From Thermofilaceae archaeon (lineage in GTDB: Archaea > Thermoproteota > Thermoprotei > Thermofilales > Thermofilaceae), in the NCBI GenBank assembly GCA_038731975.1, contig JAVYQJ010000004.1, positions 1-64,000 on the forward strand: a stretch of DNA of 64,000 nt, read 5' to 3'. How positions within the stretch are numbered: position 1 is the stretch's first letter; every line of letters begins with the position of its first letter. The notes below the pieces were generated by a model. That model ran no database searches. It saw only the letters and a program-made list of their open reading frames with translations, and was not told the origin of the DNA. This document shows, in pieces, positions 51,640 to 59,791 of the stretch. Position numbers and translations under genes: made by a program.

Positions 51640-51779
51640 TCGCGCGTGCACGCTTAAGGTTTCTGCGCTTGAAAGTGCAATTGAGTGCAAAGCGGGCTCT
51701 CCGGTCAAAGGCGTGTTGTTGACCGGTGGAGGAGCATCATCGGCGGATGCATGAATCCAGCATTTCCACGCGTAGACCG

Positions 51780-52871
51780 CTACGAGAGGGGGTCGAGCAC
51801 GGGTGTTTTACCGAACATGCCTAGATCCACCTCCTCGCCTGGCTCAGCGTCGACGAGGAGGAGGCGCATGCCCAACGGCCTCTTTTTCAGCTTCTGTGCT
51901 GCCCTGAGATCCCTCATCACCCACTTCAGTACGCGGTCCTCCGTGCTCGAGGGGATTGGGACCATGTCCAGCCCCGCAACGCACGCGGGTGTAACGGCGA
52001 GGAGGTCTCGGAACCTTAAGTGCCCGACCGCGGAGAGCTCCTTCAGCCTCGCGTCCTCGGCTAGGGGGAGCATAACCTCGTTGAAGCCCGGCGCGTGGAG
52101 GGAGGAGGCTAGGATGGTGAGCGCCTCGTTCACAGCGTGGAGGAGCTGGAAGGTGCCGGGGGTGAAGAGCGGTGCGTCGAGCAGCTTCTCGAGAAGCAGG
52201 GCCACGCTGTCCGTGTCCCAGGGGGAGAGCGATAGATCGATGCCGTGGAGGGCCAGCTTGGAGCCCGAGGAGTCGAGAGCCTCGTACGCCAACCGGTAGG
52301 CTTCGAGAGCGGTCTCTCTCATCGCGTCCGCGAGCGTCAAGCCCTCGTCGAGCAGTCTGGCGGCGTGGCTGGGGTAAAGTAGGCTGAGCGTCAAGCCCTC
52401 CCCTTCGCTGGTCGTCACAGGGAAGTAGGCTGTCACCGGCCGCTCCCCGAACGAGACGGCGAAGCGGGAAGCCGATACCCACCCCGCTTTCTCCGGCAGC
52501 TGCCTGAGCACGCTGATGATCTCGCCCTCCCAATCCTCGGCGTAGGGCACGGAGAAGTAGGCTCGGTCGAAGCTCGCCGCGAGGTCGACGATCAGCTCCG
52601 CACGGGGCTTCGTGAGAGGGAACGCAACGTAGCCGGAAACCCTTCTGGCAGCCTCGTAGAACTCCTCCACGTACTTCTCAGCGCTCACGCCCAAGGCTCG
52701 TACCGCATCCTCCAAGGGCGTAGACACGACACGTACCGTCCATACCTCCCTCCTCTTCGAAAGCTCCCTGACGAAAGCCTCCACCTCGCTCAACCTCAGC
52801 CGCGAAACGTAGCCATCGAGGTCTCCAGCAGCCGGTGGCGCATGGTACGCGACAGCGCGGAACTTGTACAC
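51780..52871 (-). CDS. DUF711 (UPF0210) family protein
   Basis: The 363-residue protein has the family's VWTVRVVSTPLEDAVRALG, KLALHGIDLSLSPWDTDSVALLLEKL, VNEALTILASS and PACVAGLDMVPIPSST segments, characteristic of DUF711. The family has a fold related to glycyl-radical enzymes but lacks their radical glycine; no function is known. It stands between two intergenic stretches, so context adds little. The first methionine (52871) lies close to a TATA-like element. Confidence 0.83.
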   Translation of the reverse strand: MYKFRAVAYHAPPAAGDLDGYVSRLRLSEVEAFVRELSKRREVWTVRVVSTPLEDAVRALGVSAEKYVEEFYEAARRVSGYVAFPLTKPRAELIVDLAASFDRAYFSVPYAEDWEGEIISVLRQLPEKAGWVSASRFAVSFGERPVTAYFPVTTSEGEGLTLSLLYPSHAARLLDEGLTLADAMRETALEAYRLAYEALDSSGSKLALHGIDLSLSPWDTDSVALLLEKLLDAPLFTPGTFQLLHAVNEALTILASSLHAPGFNEVMLPLAEDARLKELSAVGHLRFRDLLAVTPACVAGLDMVPIPSSTEDRVLKWVMRDLRAAQKLKKRPLGMRLLLVDAEPGEEVDLGMFGKTPVLDPLS

Positions 52872-53389
52872 AGTACCCCTTTAGCGGACGGTGATAAACC
52901 ATTTTCGTTCATCGATCCTAGTAACCGTTCCATCGCGCCTCGCACTCTATTGATTACAGATTGTCGCGCTTCCAGCTTATCTATGGCCGTTCCAGATATA
53001 CAGTCCAGACTCCGACCGGGGCATCGATGGTCCCGAAAGCTTCGACGGGGAGCAATCAATGAGCAACTTGGTTAGGCTGAAGCACCGCTTCTGAACAGCT
53101 TGAATGTGTTCCTCTACAGCTCTGCGCGTGAGGTGGATTGGGAGAGCTTCGAGAGGAAAGCGGTTCAACAGCGTCGCAAGGGGCCGGTGAACGAGGTTCC
53201 TCTTCGTTCTGTTCGAAGATTGCTAGAGCCAGAAGCCTCGAGCGGGCCCGCAGAAGCTATCGATCGCCGCTGTTCGCATCGACGGTTGGGCCGCAAGCCC
53301 GGGTGCAGGCGGAAAGCCATGGAGCAGCCCGGTGCGCACCGATGCAGCTGTTATTGGGGACTCGCGAAGCCTGCCAGGGCGCGGTGCAG
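52872..53389. other. intergenic stretch, no gene recognised
   Basis: About 500 bases lie upstream of DUF711 and downstream of DUF362. Several frames of 60-125 codons exist but have no recognisable domain, no clear promoter, and Arg/Ser/Gln-rich composition. A short forward peptide from 53102 (MNVFLYSSAREVDWESF) looks coding-like but cannot be assigned. No RNA gene was found. Confidence 0.4.
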
Positions 53390-55042
53390 CTAAGCACCGA
53401 TGAGCTCGGGCAGCGGAACCGTGATCCCCTTCTCCACCGGGTAAAGCGCGCGCTTGTAGAACCTCGCTTCGCTCACCACGGCTTTCATCAAGGTTTTCGG
53501 GGGGATGTACGCTAGCTTCGGTAACTTGAAGGGCGGGCCACGCCGAAGGGCCCAAGGTGAACTCACTTCTCCATTCCCAGAGAAGTCGAGTAGGGTGAGC
53601 GTGTAGCGGCTCGGGTCCCTCTCCTCCCTCACAAGCTCCTCGGCCAGCTTCAGCGTCCAAGGGTCCGCCGCTTCAAAGGCGATCTCCTCCTCAAGCTCCT
53701 CGCTTAAGACGTACTCCTCGCAGAACCTCCTGTTTAAGCGGAGCACGGCCCCCTCGAACCCCCTCCCTCCGTACCCGAACATCGCGTCGAGCGCTAGAGC
53801 CTCTGTGGCCAGCGGGCTCTCACCGGCTACGGCGAAGTACTCGAACCTCCTCTCCCCGTATATGAGTGGGCCTTCACCCTCCATCCCCACGATCGCGGAG
53901 ACCAAGCCGACCAGTCTCGTACCGCTCTGGACCAGCTCGTCGACCACCGTCGCGTAGGAGCTCAGGTACCTGATCGTCGAGTACCCCATGCTCAGCTGGA
54001 GGGGGAGCAGGTTGCTGGGCCCAGTGTAGGGGTCGCAGGCGGCTTGCATTTCGCCACCTTCAACGCAGACGGGGAGCGGGGCGGAAGAGGAGAAACCGTT
54101 AGAGATGATCGCCCGCTCGCCAACCTGTATCACTTCGAACCCCCTCCCCTCGGGAACCTCGATGCCGAAGGCTTTCGAAAGGTAGTCGCTATCGAAGAGC
54201 CTCAGTGGGAAACCAAGGAGGTGCCACCTCAGCTTCGGAGCCCTCCACAAGCGGCCGAAGAGCCGCATGAGGAGGGAGTAGAGGTTCACCGCGTGCGTTT
54301 TCGCCGGTGCTGCGATTACGATCACATCGTACTTCTCCTTGAGCAGCGCCTTGGGCACGGTCACGTGGTTGTAGAAGCCTGTGTCGAAGCCCTCCGCCCA
54401 CTTGATCGGAAGGTGCTCCAGCTCAGGTTTGCCGGCGTAGGGGTTCACGAAGAACACCCGACCCGCGTACTCGGGCCTCGACAGAGCCTCAACGTACCCG
54501 GCCTCCCACGCAACCCTGAGCGGGTCGAGCCAGGGGGAATCGATGAGTATGTGGATCTCCTCCGTTCCCGCCTCCAGCAGCGCATCCACGATTCCAGCGA
54601 TGATGGCCGGCGGCGTTGAGAGAGGCTGAAAGTCAGCGTGCTCGCTAACTCCTGCCTCCTGGGCAATCCTCCTCAAGCGCTCGTTCGAGAGGAATACGCC
54701 GGAGGATACTTCAGCGTCGGGGACCACGAGCACCCTGCGGTGCCTCTTCAATCCGGTTAGCAGCTCTTCCATCAACACCCTTGACACGGCGTAGTTGGCC
54801 TGGGGTGGTGGAAGCCAGTCGGGGACTCTAGCAGCGTAAAGGTCGCCCTCAACGCCGGACCATACCTCGAGCGTGCGGTTGGGTTTTATCGGCTTGTAGA
54901 GGCTAGGGTCGAGCGTGGGCTTGAACCAGCCCGGCGCCGGCTCCCCCACCTGCTCGATCCCCACCCTCTCAAGGCGATCGACCGTGCTCGTAGACGTCAC
55001 ACCTGATCCTTGAACCCTCAAACGCTGCTCTTTTAACGCCAC
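53390..55042 (-). CDS. DUF362-family protein
   Basis: The 550-residue protein has the DUF362 landmarks: VLVVPDAEVSSGVFLSNERL, IVDALLEAGTEEIHILIDS, PAKTHAVNLYSLLMRLFG (Lys-x-His), LSSYATVVDELVQSGTRLVG and SAIVGMEGEGPLIYGER. DUF362 proteins often carry ferredoxin domains, but no Cys-x-x-Cys-x-x-Cys cluster is present here. It was checked as a LarA candidate because of the lar genes; it lacks the LarA motifs. It starts GTG 55042, 17 bases from the divergent HAD gene, with facing TATA-like boxes inside each other's genes. Confidence 0.8.
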   Translation of the reverse strand: MALKEQRLRVQGSGVTSTSTVDRLERVGIEQVGEPAPGWFKPTLDPSLYKPIKPNRTLEVWSGVEGDLYAARVPDWLPPPQANYAVSRVLMEELLTGLKRHRRVLVVPDAEVSSGVFLSNERLRRIAQEAGVSEHADFQPLSTPPAIIAGIVDALLEAGTEEIHILIDSPWLDPLRVAWEAGYVEALSRPEYAGRVFFVNPYAGKPELEHLPIKWAEGFDTGFYNHVTVPKALLKEKYDVIVIAAPAKTHAVNLYSLLMRLFGRLWRAPKLRWHLLGFPLRLFDSDYLSKAFGIEVPEGRGFEVIQVGERAIISNGFSSSAPLPVCVEGGEMQAACDPYTGPSNLLPLQLSMGYSTIRYLSSYATVVDELVQSGTRLVGLVSAIVGMEGEGPLIYGERRFEYFAVAGESPLATEALALDAMFGYGGRGFEGAVLRLNRRFCEEYVLSEELEEEIAFEAADPWTLKLAEELVREERDPSRYTLTLLDFSGNGEVSSPWALRRGPPFKLPKLAYIPPKTLMKAVVSEARFYKRALYPVEKGITVPLPELIGA

Positions 55043-55059
55043 CGCTCCGTGGAGATGGG

Positions 55060-55704
55060 ATGAGGGTTAAGGTTGTATCGCTTGACCTAGACGGTACGCT
55101 GGTATCGAGGGATTACGTGGACTACTTCTGGCTGGAGCTCGTGCCGAGGTTGTACGCGGAGAGGTGGGGGTTACCGCTCAGCGAGGCGAAGAGGAGAGTG
55201 CTGGAGCAGTACGACGAGGTAGGCCCCAAGGATCTCCGCTGGTACAAGCCTAGGTACTGGTTCGAGAGGTTCGGGCTTGACAGCAACCTGCTCCTCCACG
55301 CTCTGCAGGAAGCAGCCCAACTCGTCAAACCTTACAGCGACGCGCTCGAACTGCTGAGGTGGGCGAGCGGGAGGTTCAGGATCGTCGTCTGCACCAGCGC
55401 TTCCCGGGAGTTCGTCAACATCGTCTTCGAGCGAGTCCCCGAGCTGCGGGAGCACGTCTCCCGCGTGTTCTCCAGCGTCTCCGACTACGCGCTTCCGGGC
55501 AAACCCCCCGAGTTCTACCTTAAGGTGCTCGACGAGTTGAAGATCGAGCCGGGCGAGCTACTCCACGTCGGCGATGACGATGAGGCCGACTGTAGAGTAC
55601 CACGGTCACTCGGGATCCGCGCGTACGTAGTGGACCGGAGCGGAGAGCGTGGGCTCAAGAGCCTCCTCGACTTGCTACCTTTATTAGAGACGGATCAACC
55701 TTAG
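55060..55704 (+). CDS. HAD-superfamily hydrolase
   Basis: The 214-residue protein has motif I VVSLDLDGTLVSRDYVDYFW, motif II VVCTSASREFVN, a lysine in ALPGKPPEFYLKVLDEL and motif IV LLHVGDDDEADCRVPRSLGI. The helical cap between motifs I and II (about residues 20-90) gives the subclass I layout of phosphoglycolate- or haloacid-dehalogenase-like phosphatases. TATA-like cttttaac near 55031-55038 supports a leaderless ATG 55060. The substrate is unknown. Confidence 0.88.
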   Translation: MRVKVVSLDLDGTLVSRDYVDYFWLELVPRLYAERWGLPLSEAKRRVLEQYDEVGPKDLRWYKPRYWFERFGLDSNLLLHALQEAAQLVKPYSDALELLRWASGRFRIVVCTSASREFVNIVFERVPELREHVSRVFSSVSDYALPGKPPEFYLKVLDELKIEPGELLHVGDDDEADCRVPRSLGIRAYVVDRSGERGLKSLLDLLPLLETDQP

Positions 55705-55709
55705 CGTCG

Positions 55710-56528
55710 ATGGAGATCAAAGCCGTGCTCGCCGAAGCCCTGAGGTGCATTGAGAAAGCACGAGGGCTATACCCCCCCAAGAGCGAAGTCGAGCTTTCGG
55801 CGCTTAAATGGGAGCTGTACGCTGCTCTCCAAAACTTCCTGGACGCGGTAGCTATGCTGGTCTCTGATCTTGGATTAAGGAAGCCTGCGAGCTACTCGGA
55901 GCTCGGCGGAGTACTCGTCGAGGCAGGGCTCGCAACCTCTGAGCTTAAGGAAACAATCGCTACGGTGGCGAAAGCCAGGAACTCGCTGGCGCACGCTTAT
56001 AGGAGGATCTCGCTTGAGGATTTAGGCGCACTAATCGAAGGTTTACTGCCCGCGGTCGTAAGGAGTATCGAAGTCCTCCTCAGATTGAGCGAAGACAGAG
56101 GCTTAGACCCGCACAGTGGTATTGAAAGCAGAGAAGCAGACCGGTTGCAGCAGGTTTTTAGGAAACACGGCGTGCTGATCGCCTACCTCTTCGGCAGTAG
56201 GGCCCGGGGAGCAGCCAGGGTGGATAGCGACTACGATATCGCCGTACTCTTCGGTAGGGAGGTAACACTAACCGACGAGATCGGGCTTTCCCTTGAAATC
56301 GCTAAGGCCCTCCTCGAGCCACCAGAGAAGGTGGACGTAGTGGCGCTGGATCGGGCGGACCCCCTCCTCAAGCTCCGAGTGCTCAGAGAGGGTAAGCTCC
56401 TCTACGCGTTGAGTGACGAGTATAGAAGAGTGTGGGAGAGGAGGACGTACGTGGAGGCTTTAGCGGAGCTCGACTTCTACAGCGTCTACCTGAGACGGGC
56501 GTTAAAGTTGCGAGTAAAAAACCCGTGA
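55710..56528 (+). CDS. HEPN and MNT domains fused in one chain
   Basis: In the first 135 residues LQNFLDAVAMLVSDLGLRKP and KARNSLAHAYRRISLEDLG form a DUF86/HepT-type HEPN domain, with RNSLAHAY giving Arg-x4-His-x-Tyr, the HepT ribonuclease motif. Residues about 145-215 hold YLFGSRARGAARVDSDYDIAVLFGRE, the G-S-x10-D-x-D motif of MNT nucleotidyltransferases, and VDVVALDRADPLLKLRVLREGKLLY. HepT and MntA are normally separate toxin and antitoxin, where MntA AMPylates the HepT tyrosine. Here both are in one reading frame, which suggests constitutive self-silencing. ATG 55710 follows a TATA-like ctttatta (55680-55687); the HAD gene ends five bases upstream. Confidence 0.87.
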   Translation: MEIKAVLAEALRCIEKARGLYPPKSEVELSALKWELYAALQNFLDAVAMLVSDLGLRKPASYSELGGVLVEAGLATSELKETIATVAKARNSLAHAYRRISLEDLGALIEGLLPAVVRSIEVLLRLSEDRGLDPHSGIESREADRLQQVFRKHGVLIAYLFGSRARGAARVDSDYDIAVLFGREVTLTDEIGLSLEIAKALLEPPEKVDVVALDRADPLLKLRVLREGKLLYALSDEYRRVWERRTYVEALAELDFYSVYLRRALKLRVKNP

Positions 56529-56574
56529 TGGTACGGATATAGTTTATAACCCCCCTAGCGAGGCACACCCTTAG

Positions 56575-56679
56575 GGGGCCGTAGTCTAGCTTGGTAGGAT
56601 GCCAGCCTGGGGGCGTACCCCGAGGTAGAGAGCGACAGAGCGCTGGTGATCCCGGGTTCAAGTCCCGGCGGCCCCACCA
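56575..56679 (+). tRNA. tRNA-Pro (anticodon GGG), intron-containing, CCA encoded
   Basis: The acceptor GGGGCCG (56575-56581) pairs with CGGCCCC (56669-56675), followed by A and an encoded CCA. The D arm is 56584-56600 and the anticodon stem CCAGC (56602-56606) pairs with GCTGG (56642-56646). The anticodon GGG is at 56609-56611. The T stem CCGGG/CCCGG flanks the TTCAAGT loop. A 28-base intron interrupts the anticodon loop one base after the anticodon. A TATA-like tttataac (56543-56550) lies about 28 bases upstream of the mature 5' end. Confidence 0.95.
56613..56640 (+). other. archaeal tRNA intron (28 nt) in tRNA-Pro
   Basis: Removing 56613-56640 restores a seven-base anticodon loop (CTGGGGC) closed by the CCAGC/GCTGG stem. 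Position 37/38 is the canonical site for archaeal introns removed by the splicing endonuclease. Exact bulge-helix-bulge pairing was not checked, so the boundaries may shift by a base or two. Confidence 0.8.
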
Positions 56680-56860
56680 TAAAGCGGATGGTTGTTCCCA
56701 ACCCCTAACTCGTGCTTAAGCGATCAATGGAGACGGCGCTGAGAATAGAGAAGCTTTAACCCCATCCTCGTTACCGGTAATCAGAAGTTATGGCCGCTAC
56801 ACGGCTGCATAGCATTCGTTGCTGCGACACTTCTTTATCTCGGCGTGTAGCGCGTGGCGC

Positions 56861-58201
56861 GTGGGAGAGCTCAAGCGGGAGCTCGGGTTGTGGTACGCGA
56901 CACTATTCGGCATCGGCTTGATCCTCGGCGCCGGGATATACGTCCTAGTGGGTCGAGCGGCAGGCCTCGTCGGGGATGCTGTCTGGATGAGCGTGGCCTT
57001 CTCGGGTCTCATCGCCGTCTTTACGGCCCTCTCTTACGCTGAGCTGTCCAGCATGTTCCCCTTCGCCTCGAGCACCTTCAGGTACGTTGCTGAGGCCTTC
57101 CCAGCTAACCGTCTACTTGCCTTTCTAGCTGGATGGCTCCTCTTCTTCGGCGCTGTTTCGGGCGCTGCAACAGCATCGCTGGGTTTCGCCAGCTACTTTG
57201 TAGCGCTGAGCGGACAGATCGGCCTCCTCGTGCCCGCCTCGCTGGCTCTACTGGCCCTTCTCACGCTACTGAACTGGTGGGGGATTAAGGAGTCGGCGGC
57301 GCTCTCCTCGATATTCACACTCGTTGAAGCGACCGGGTTGCTGATCGTTATAGCCCTCGGCTTCCTCAAGCCGCTACGGCAACCCAGCTACTTCTCCTTC
57401 AACCCGAGCGTTGACCCTCTCGTCGCCGTGATGGTGGGCGCAGCGATCTTCTACTTCGCCTACACCGGCTTCGAGTTCCAACCAACGCTGAGCGAGGAGA
57501 CGAGAGAGGCTGAAAGAGTGATGCCGAAAGCGATAGTCCTCGCCACAGCCGTCACAACGATGCTGTACTTGGCCGTCAGCTTAGCGGCCGTCCGTTTGAT
57601 GAGCTGGGAGGAGCTGGGGGTGAGCAAGGCCCCCCTAGCCGACGCCGTCTCCCGGGTCTGGAGCGAAGCCGGAAGCTTGCTGATGGTGATCGCGCTCTTC
57701 GCCACGACGAACACGTCGCTCGGTTTCCTCGTATCAGCATCCCGGTTAGCATACGGTTTAGCTAGAGAGAATGTGGCCTCGCCTAGGCTCGGCCTAGTGG
57801 ATAAACGGCGGAGAACCCCGCACGTTAGCGTGGCTCTCTCCGGCCTCATCGCGGCTTTCGTGATCCTGATCACCGAGTACTTGCCGGAAGTTGCGGGCTG
57901 GAAGCTGAGGATCGGGGGCTTCGAGTACCAGCTGATAGATCTCGTCGGTAAAACTTCGAGTCTGGCAGTCCTAATGGCCTTCCTCCTGGTGAACGCGTCC
58001 CTGATCGCGCTCCGCGTGCGGAAGCCCGACGCGGCCAGGCCCTTCAGGGTCCCCTTATCGATCGGCAGAGTACCGCTGCTCCCCGCGATCGCGAACGTTC
58101 TGATAATCGCCTTCCTGGCCGTCAGCTTCAACGACTGGATCGTCTGGCTCAGCACGCTGCTCGTGATGGTGCTGGGCTGCCTACTCTACAAGAGACGTTG
58201 A
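56861..58201 (+). CDS. APC-superfamily amino-acid permease
   Basis: The protein of about 446 residues has 12 hydrophobic segments and begins ELKRELGLWYATLFGIGLILGAGIYVLVGRAAG, the conserved Gly-rich first helix of amino-acid/polyamine/organocation carriers. FALSYAELSSMFP-like LSYAELSSMFPFAS and YFAYTGFEFQPTLSEETREAERVMPKAI match helix 2 and 6. GTG 56861 is preferred over the upstream TTG 56819, since a TATA-like ttctttatct (56829-56838) lies about 26 bases before it. The amino acid carried is unknown. The tRNA-Pro gene lies about 180 bases upstream on the same strand. Confidence 0.88.
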   Translation: MGELKRELGLWYATLFGIGLILGAGIYVLVGRAAGLVGDAVWMSVAFSGLIAVFTALSYAELSSMFPFASSTFRYVAEAFPANRLLAFLAGWLLFFGAVSGAATASLGFASYFVALSGQIGLLVPASLALLALLTLLNWWGIKESAALSSIFTLVEATGLLIVIALGFLKPLRQPSYFSFNPSVDPLVAVMVGAAIFYFAYTGFEFQPTLSEETREAERVMPKAIVLATAVTTMLYLAVSLAAVRLMSWEELGVSKAPLADAVSRVWSEAGSLLMVIALFATTNTSLGFLVSASRLAYGLARENVASPRLGLVDKRRRTPHVSVALSGLIAAFVILITEYLPEVAGWKLRIGGFEYQLIDLVGKTSSLAVLMAFLLVNASLIALRVRKPDAARPFRVPLSIGRVPLLPAIANVLIIAFLAVSFNDWIVWLSTLLVMVLGCLLYKRR

Positions 58202-58299
58202 ATGGCGCACGGGTACACCGGCAGCTCACTACTCTCTTTTGTAGGCCCTGATCGCTCGTTCAGCGATTCTGTTTTTAATGGGTTCGGAAACGGGCATTC

Positions 58300-59415
58300 G
58301 TGAAGCAGCTTTGGCTTCTCTTCGCGGTGAACGCTCTGTACATGTTCGTCTCAGGATCCCTCTACCCCTTGCTCCCGCTGTACTTGGAGGCGTCCGGGGT
58401 GGGCCTCGTAGAGAGGGGGTTGATCCTTACCGCGGCCGCTGCGATCGGTGCGCTATCCTCCCTCTTCTGGGGGTACTTGTCGGACAGGACGGGTAGGCTC
58501 CGCGCTTACGTGCTTGCCAGTGGAGCGGGGCAATCCATCGTTTTCCTCCTGCTCGCGTTCCCCCAGAGCCTTTACAGCCAAATTATGCTCTACCTTGCAT
58601 CCGTCTTCCTGGGCTCAGCTACCTTCACGCTGGTGATGGCTTCGGCCGGCGGGGAAAGCGACGTGAGCGGAGCTATGGGCAGCTTCTGGGCAGGGGGTTC
58701 ACTCGGGTGGGCTTTGGGCACCGCTGTATCGGGGCAGGTCTTCGACCGCTTCGGCATACAATCCGTCTTTCTAATTTCGTCCGCCGTAACGGCTCTCTTC
58801 ACCTTGGCCGCAATCAAGTGCGCGAGGGATCGAGCTGGGAGGCGGGAAAGGGGAGGGGGGCTCGCATTCAACGTAAAGCTTCTAGCCCTCCTTCTGCTCG
58901 TGTTCGTTTTCATATGCGTTGATGTGATCAAGAACCTGTACATCCCTCCCCACTACGCTTACAAGCTAGGGCTGGGGGCGGCAACAGCGATGCTCACGTT
59001 GAGCTTCACGAGCTGGCTGGAGGTCCCATCGATTATAGCGTTCGGGCGGCTGGCGAGGAGGGTGAGCCGGTGGGTCGTCTTCTCCCTCAGCCTACTGCTC
59101 GCTGCCCTCTACCTGGCTTTCAACTGCTTCGCTTCAAACGCGTTCCACGCTTTCGCGCTAATGGGCTTCTACAGCCTCGTATGGGGGTCCTTCAGCGTGT
59201 CGAGCAGCGCCCTCGTGGCTGAGCTCTCGCAATCCCTCGGTACCGCGTACGGCGCCTACAACATGGTCTTCTCGCTCGCCAACATCGCAGCGCCCACGAT
59301 CGCGAGCCTAGTGATGGATAAGCTGGGCTACAACGCTCTCCTCACGATCTTCGCGGCTCTCTCCGCGGCTTCAAGCTTTACAGCCTACATGTGCCGCGAG
59401 CGAAAACGAGCGTGA
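58300..59415 (+). CDS. MFS transporter
   Basis: The 371-residue protein has 11 or 12 hydrophobic segments. The loop between helices 2 and 3 reads LFWGYLSDRTGRLRAYVLA, matching the MFS motif G-x-x-x-D-(R/K)-x-G-R-(R/K). A second partial motif is in FGRLARRVSRWVVFSL in the second half. The family exports drugs or moves sugars and other small solutes; no specific subfamily is evident. GTG 58300 is about 26 bases after a TATA-like gtttttaat. It lies 98 bases after the APC permease and may be co-transcribed. Confidence 0.87.
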   Translation: MKQLWLLFAVNALYMFVSGSLYPLLPLYLEASGVGLVERGLILTAAAAIGALSSLFWGYLSDRTGRLRAYVLASGAGQSIVFLLLAFPQSLYSQIMLYLASVFLGSATFTLVMASAGGESDVSGAMGSFWAGGSLGWALGTAVSGQVFDRFGIQSVFLISSAVTALFTLAAIKCARDRAGRRERGGGLAFNVKLLALLLLVFVFICVDVIKNLYIPPHYAYKLGLGAATAMLTLSFTSWLEVPSIIAFGRLARRVSRWVVFSLSLLLAALYLAFNCFASNAFHAFALMGFYSLVWGSFSVSSSALVAELSQSLGTAYGAYNMVFSLANIAAPTIASLVMDKLGYNALLTIFAALSAASSFTAYMCRERKRA

Positions 59416-59791
59416 AGAACCCAGCTTCCTTAATGCGCACTCATCAGAAGCCGCTGGAATCACGCTAATGACTTCGTGCACGAGTACGCTGTGGCCAAGC
59501 TGAAGCTGGTCGACCCCTCGGGCTATGCGTTTAGCAGAGCTTTACGACGCGCCGTCAGGAGACGTAAAGCCTCTTTACTGTAGAGAGTTCCCGAGCGATG
59601 CAGGGAGGTTCGCCGCAAGTTTTCAGGACCCTTGCAGGTTAGCAACCTGAGCCCTCGCAATAATGGATGGCAGAGATTCGTGGTTTTATGGGGTTTATGG
59701 GGCTCCCGGTTCGGCAAGCCTCCTGCCAACGACCGGGGCGTTGCGCCGGTCTACGAGGCTACGCGAGAGCTCTCCTCACAATCTTCGCGCT
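59416..59791. other. intergenic stretch, no gene recognised
   Basis: This region separates two convergent genes. A forward frame from about 59461 to 59583 reads HANDFVHEYAVAKLKLVD then PSGYAFSRALRRAVRRRKAS, which looks coding-like and could be a gene remnant, but it has no clear start or family. No T-rich terminator of note was seen. Confidence 0.35.

Noticed and set aside
53390-55042. DUF362 protein considered as the missing LarA lactate racemase
   Set aside because: It shows DUF362 motifs (KTH, GMEGEGP) and none of the DUF2088/LarA sequence pattern, so the link with the lar genes is not supported.
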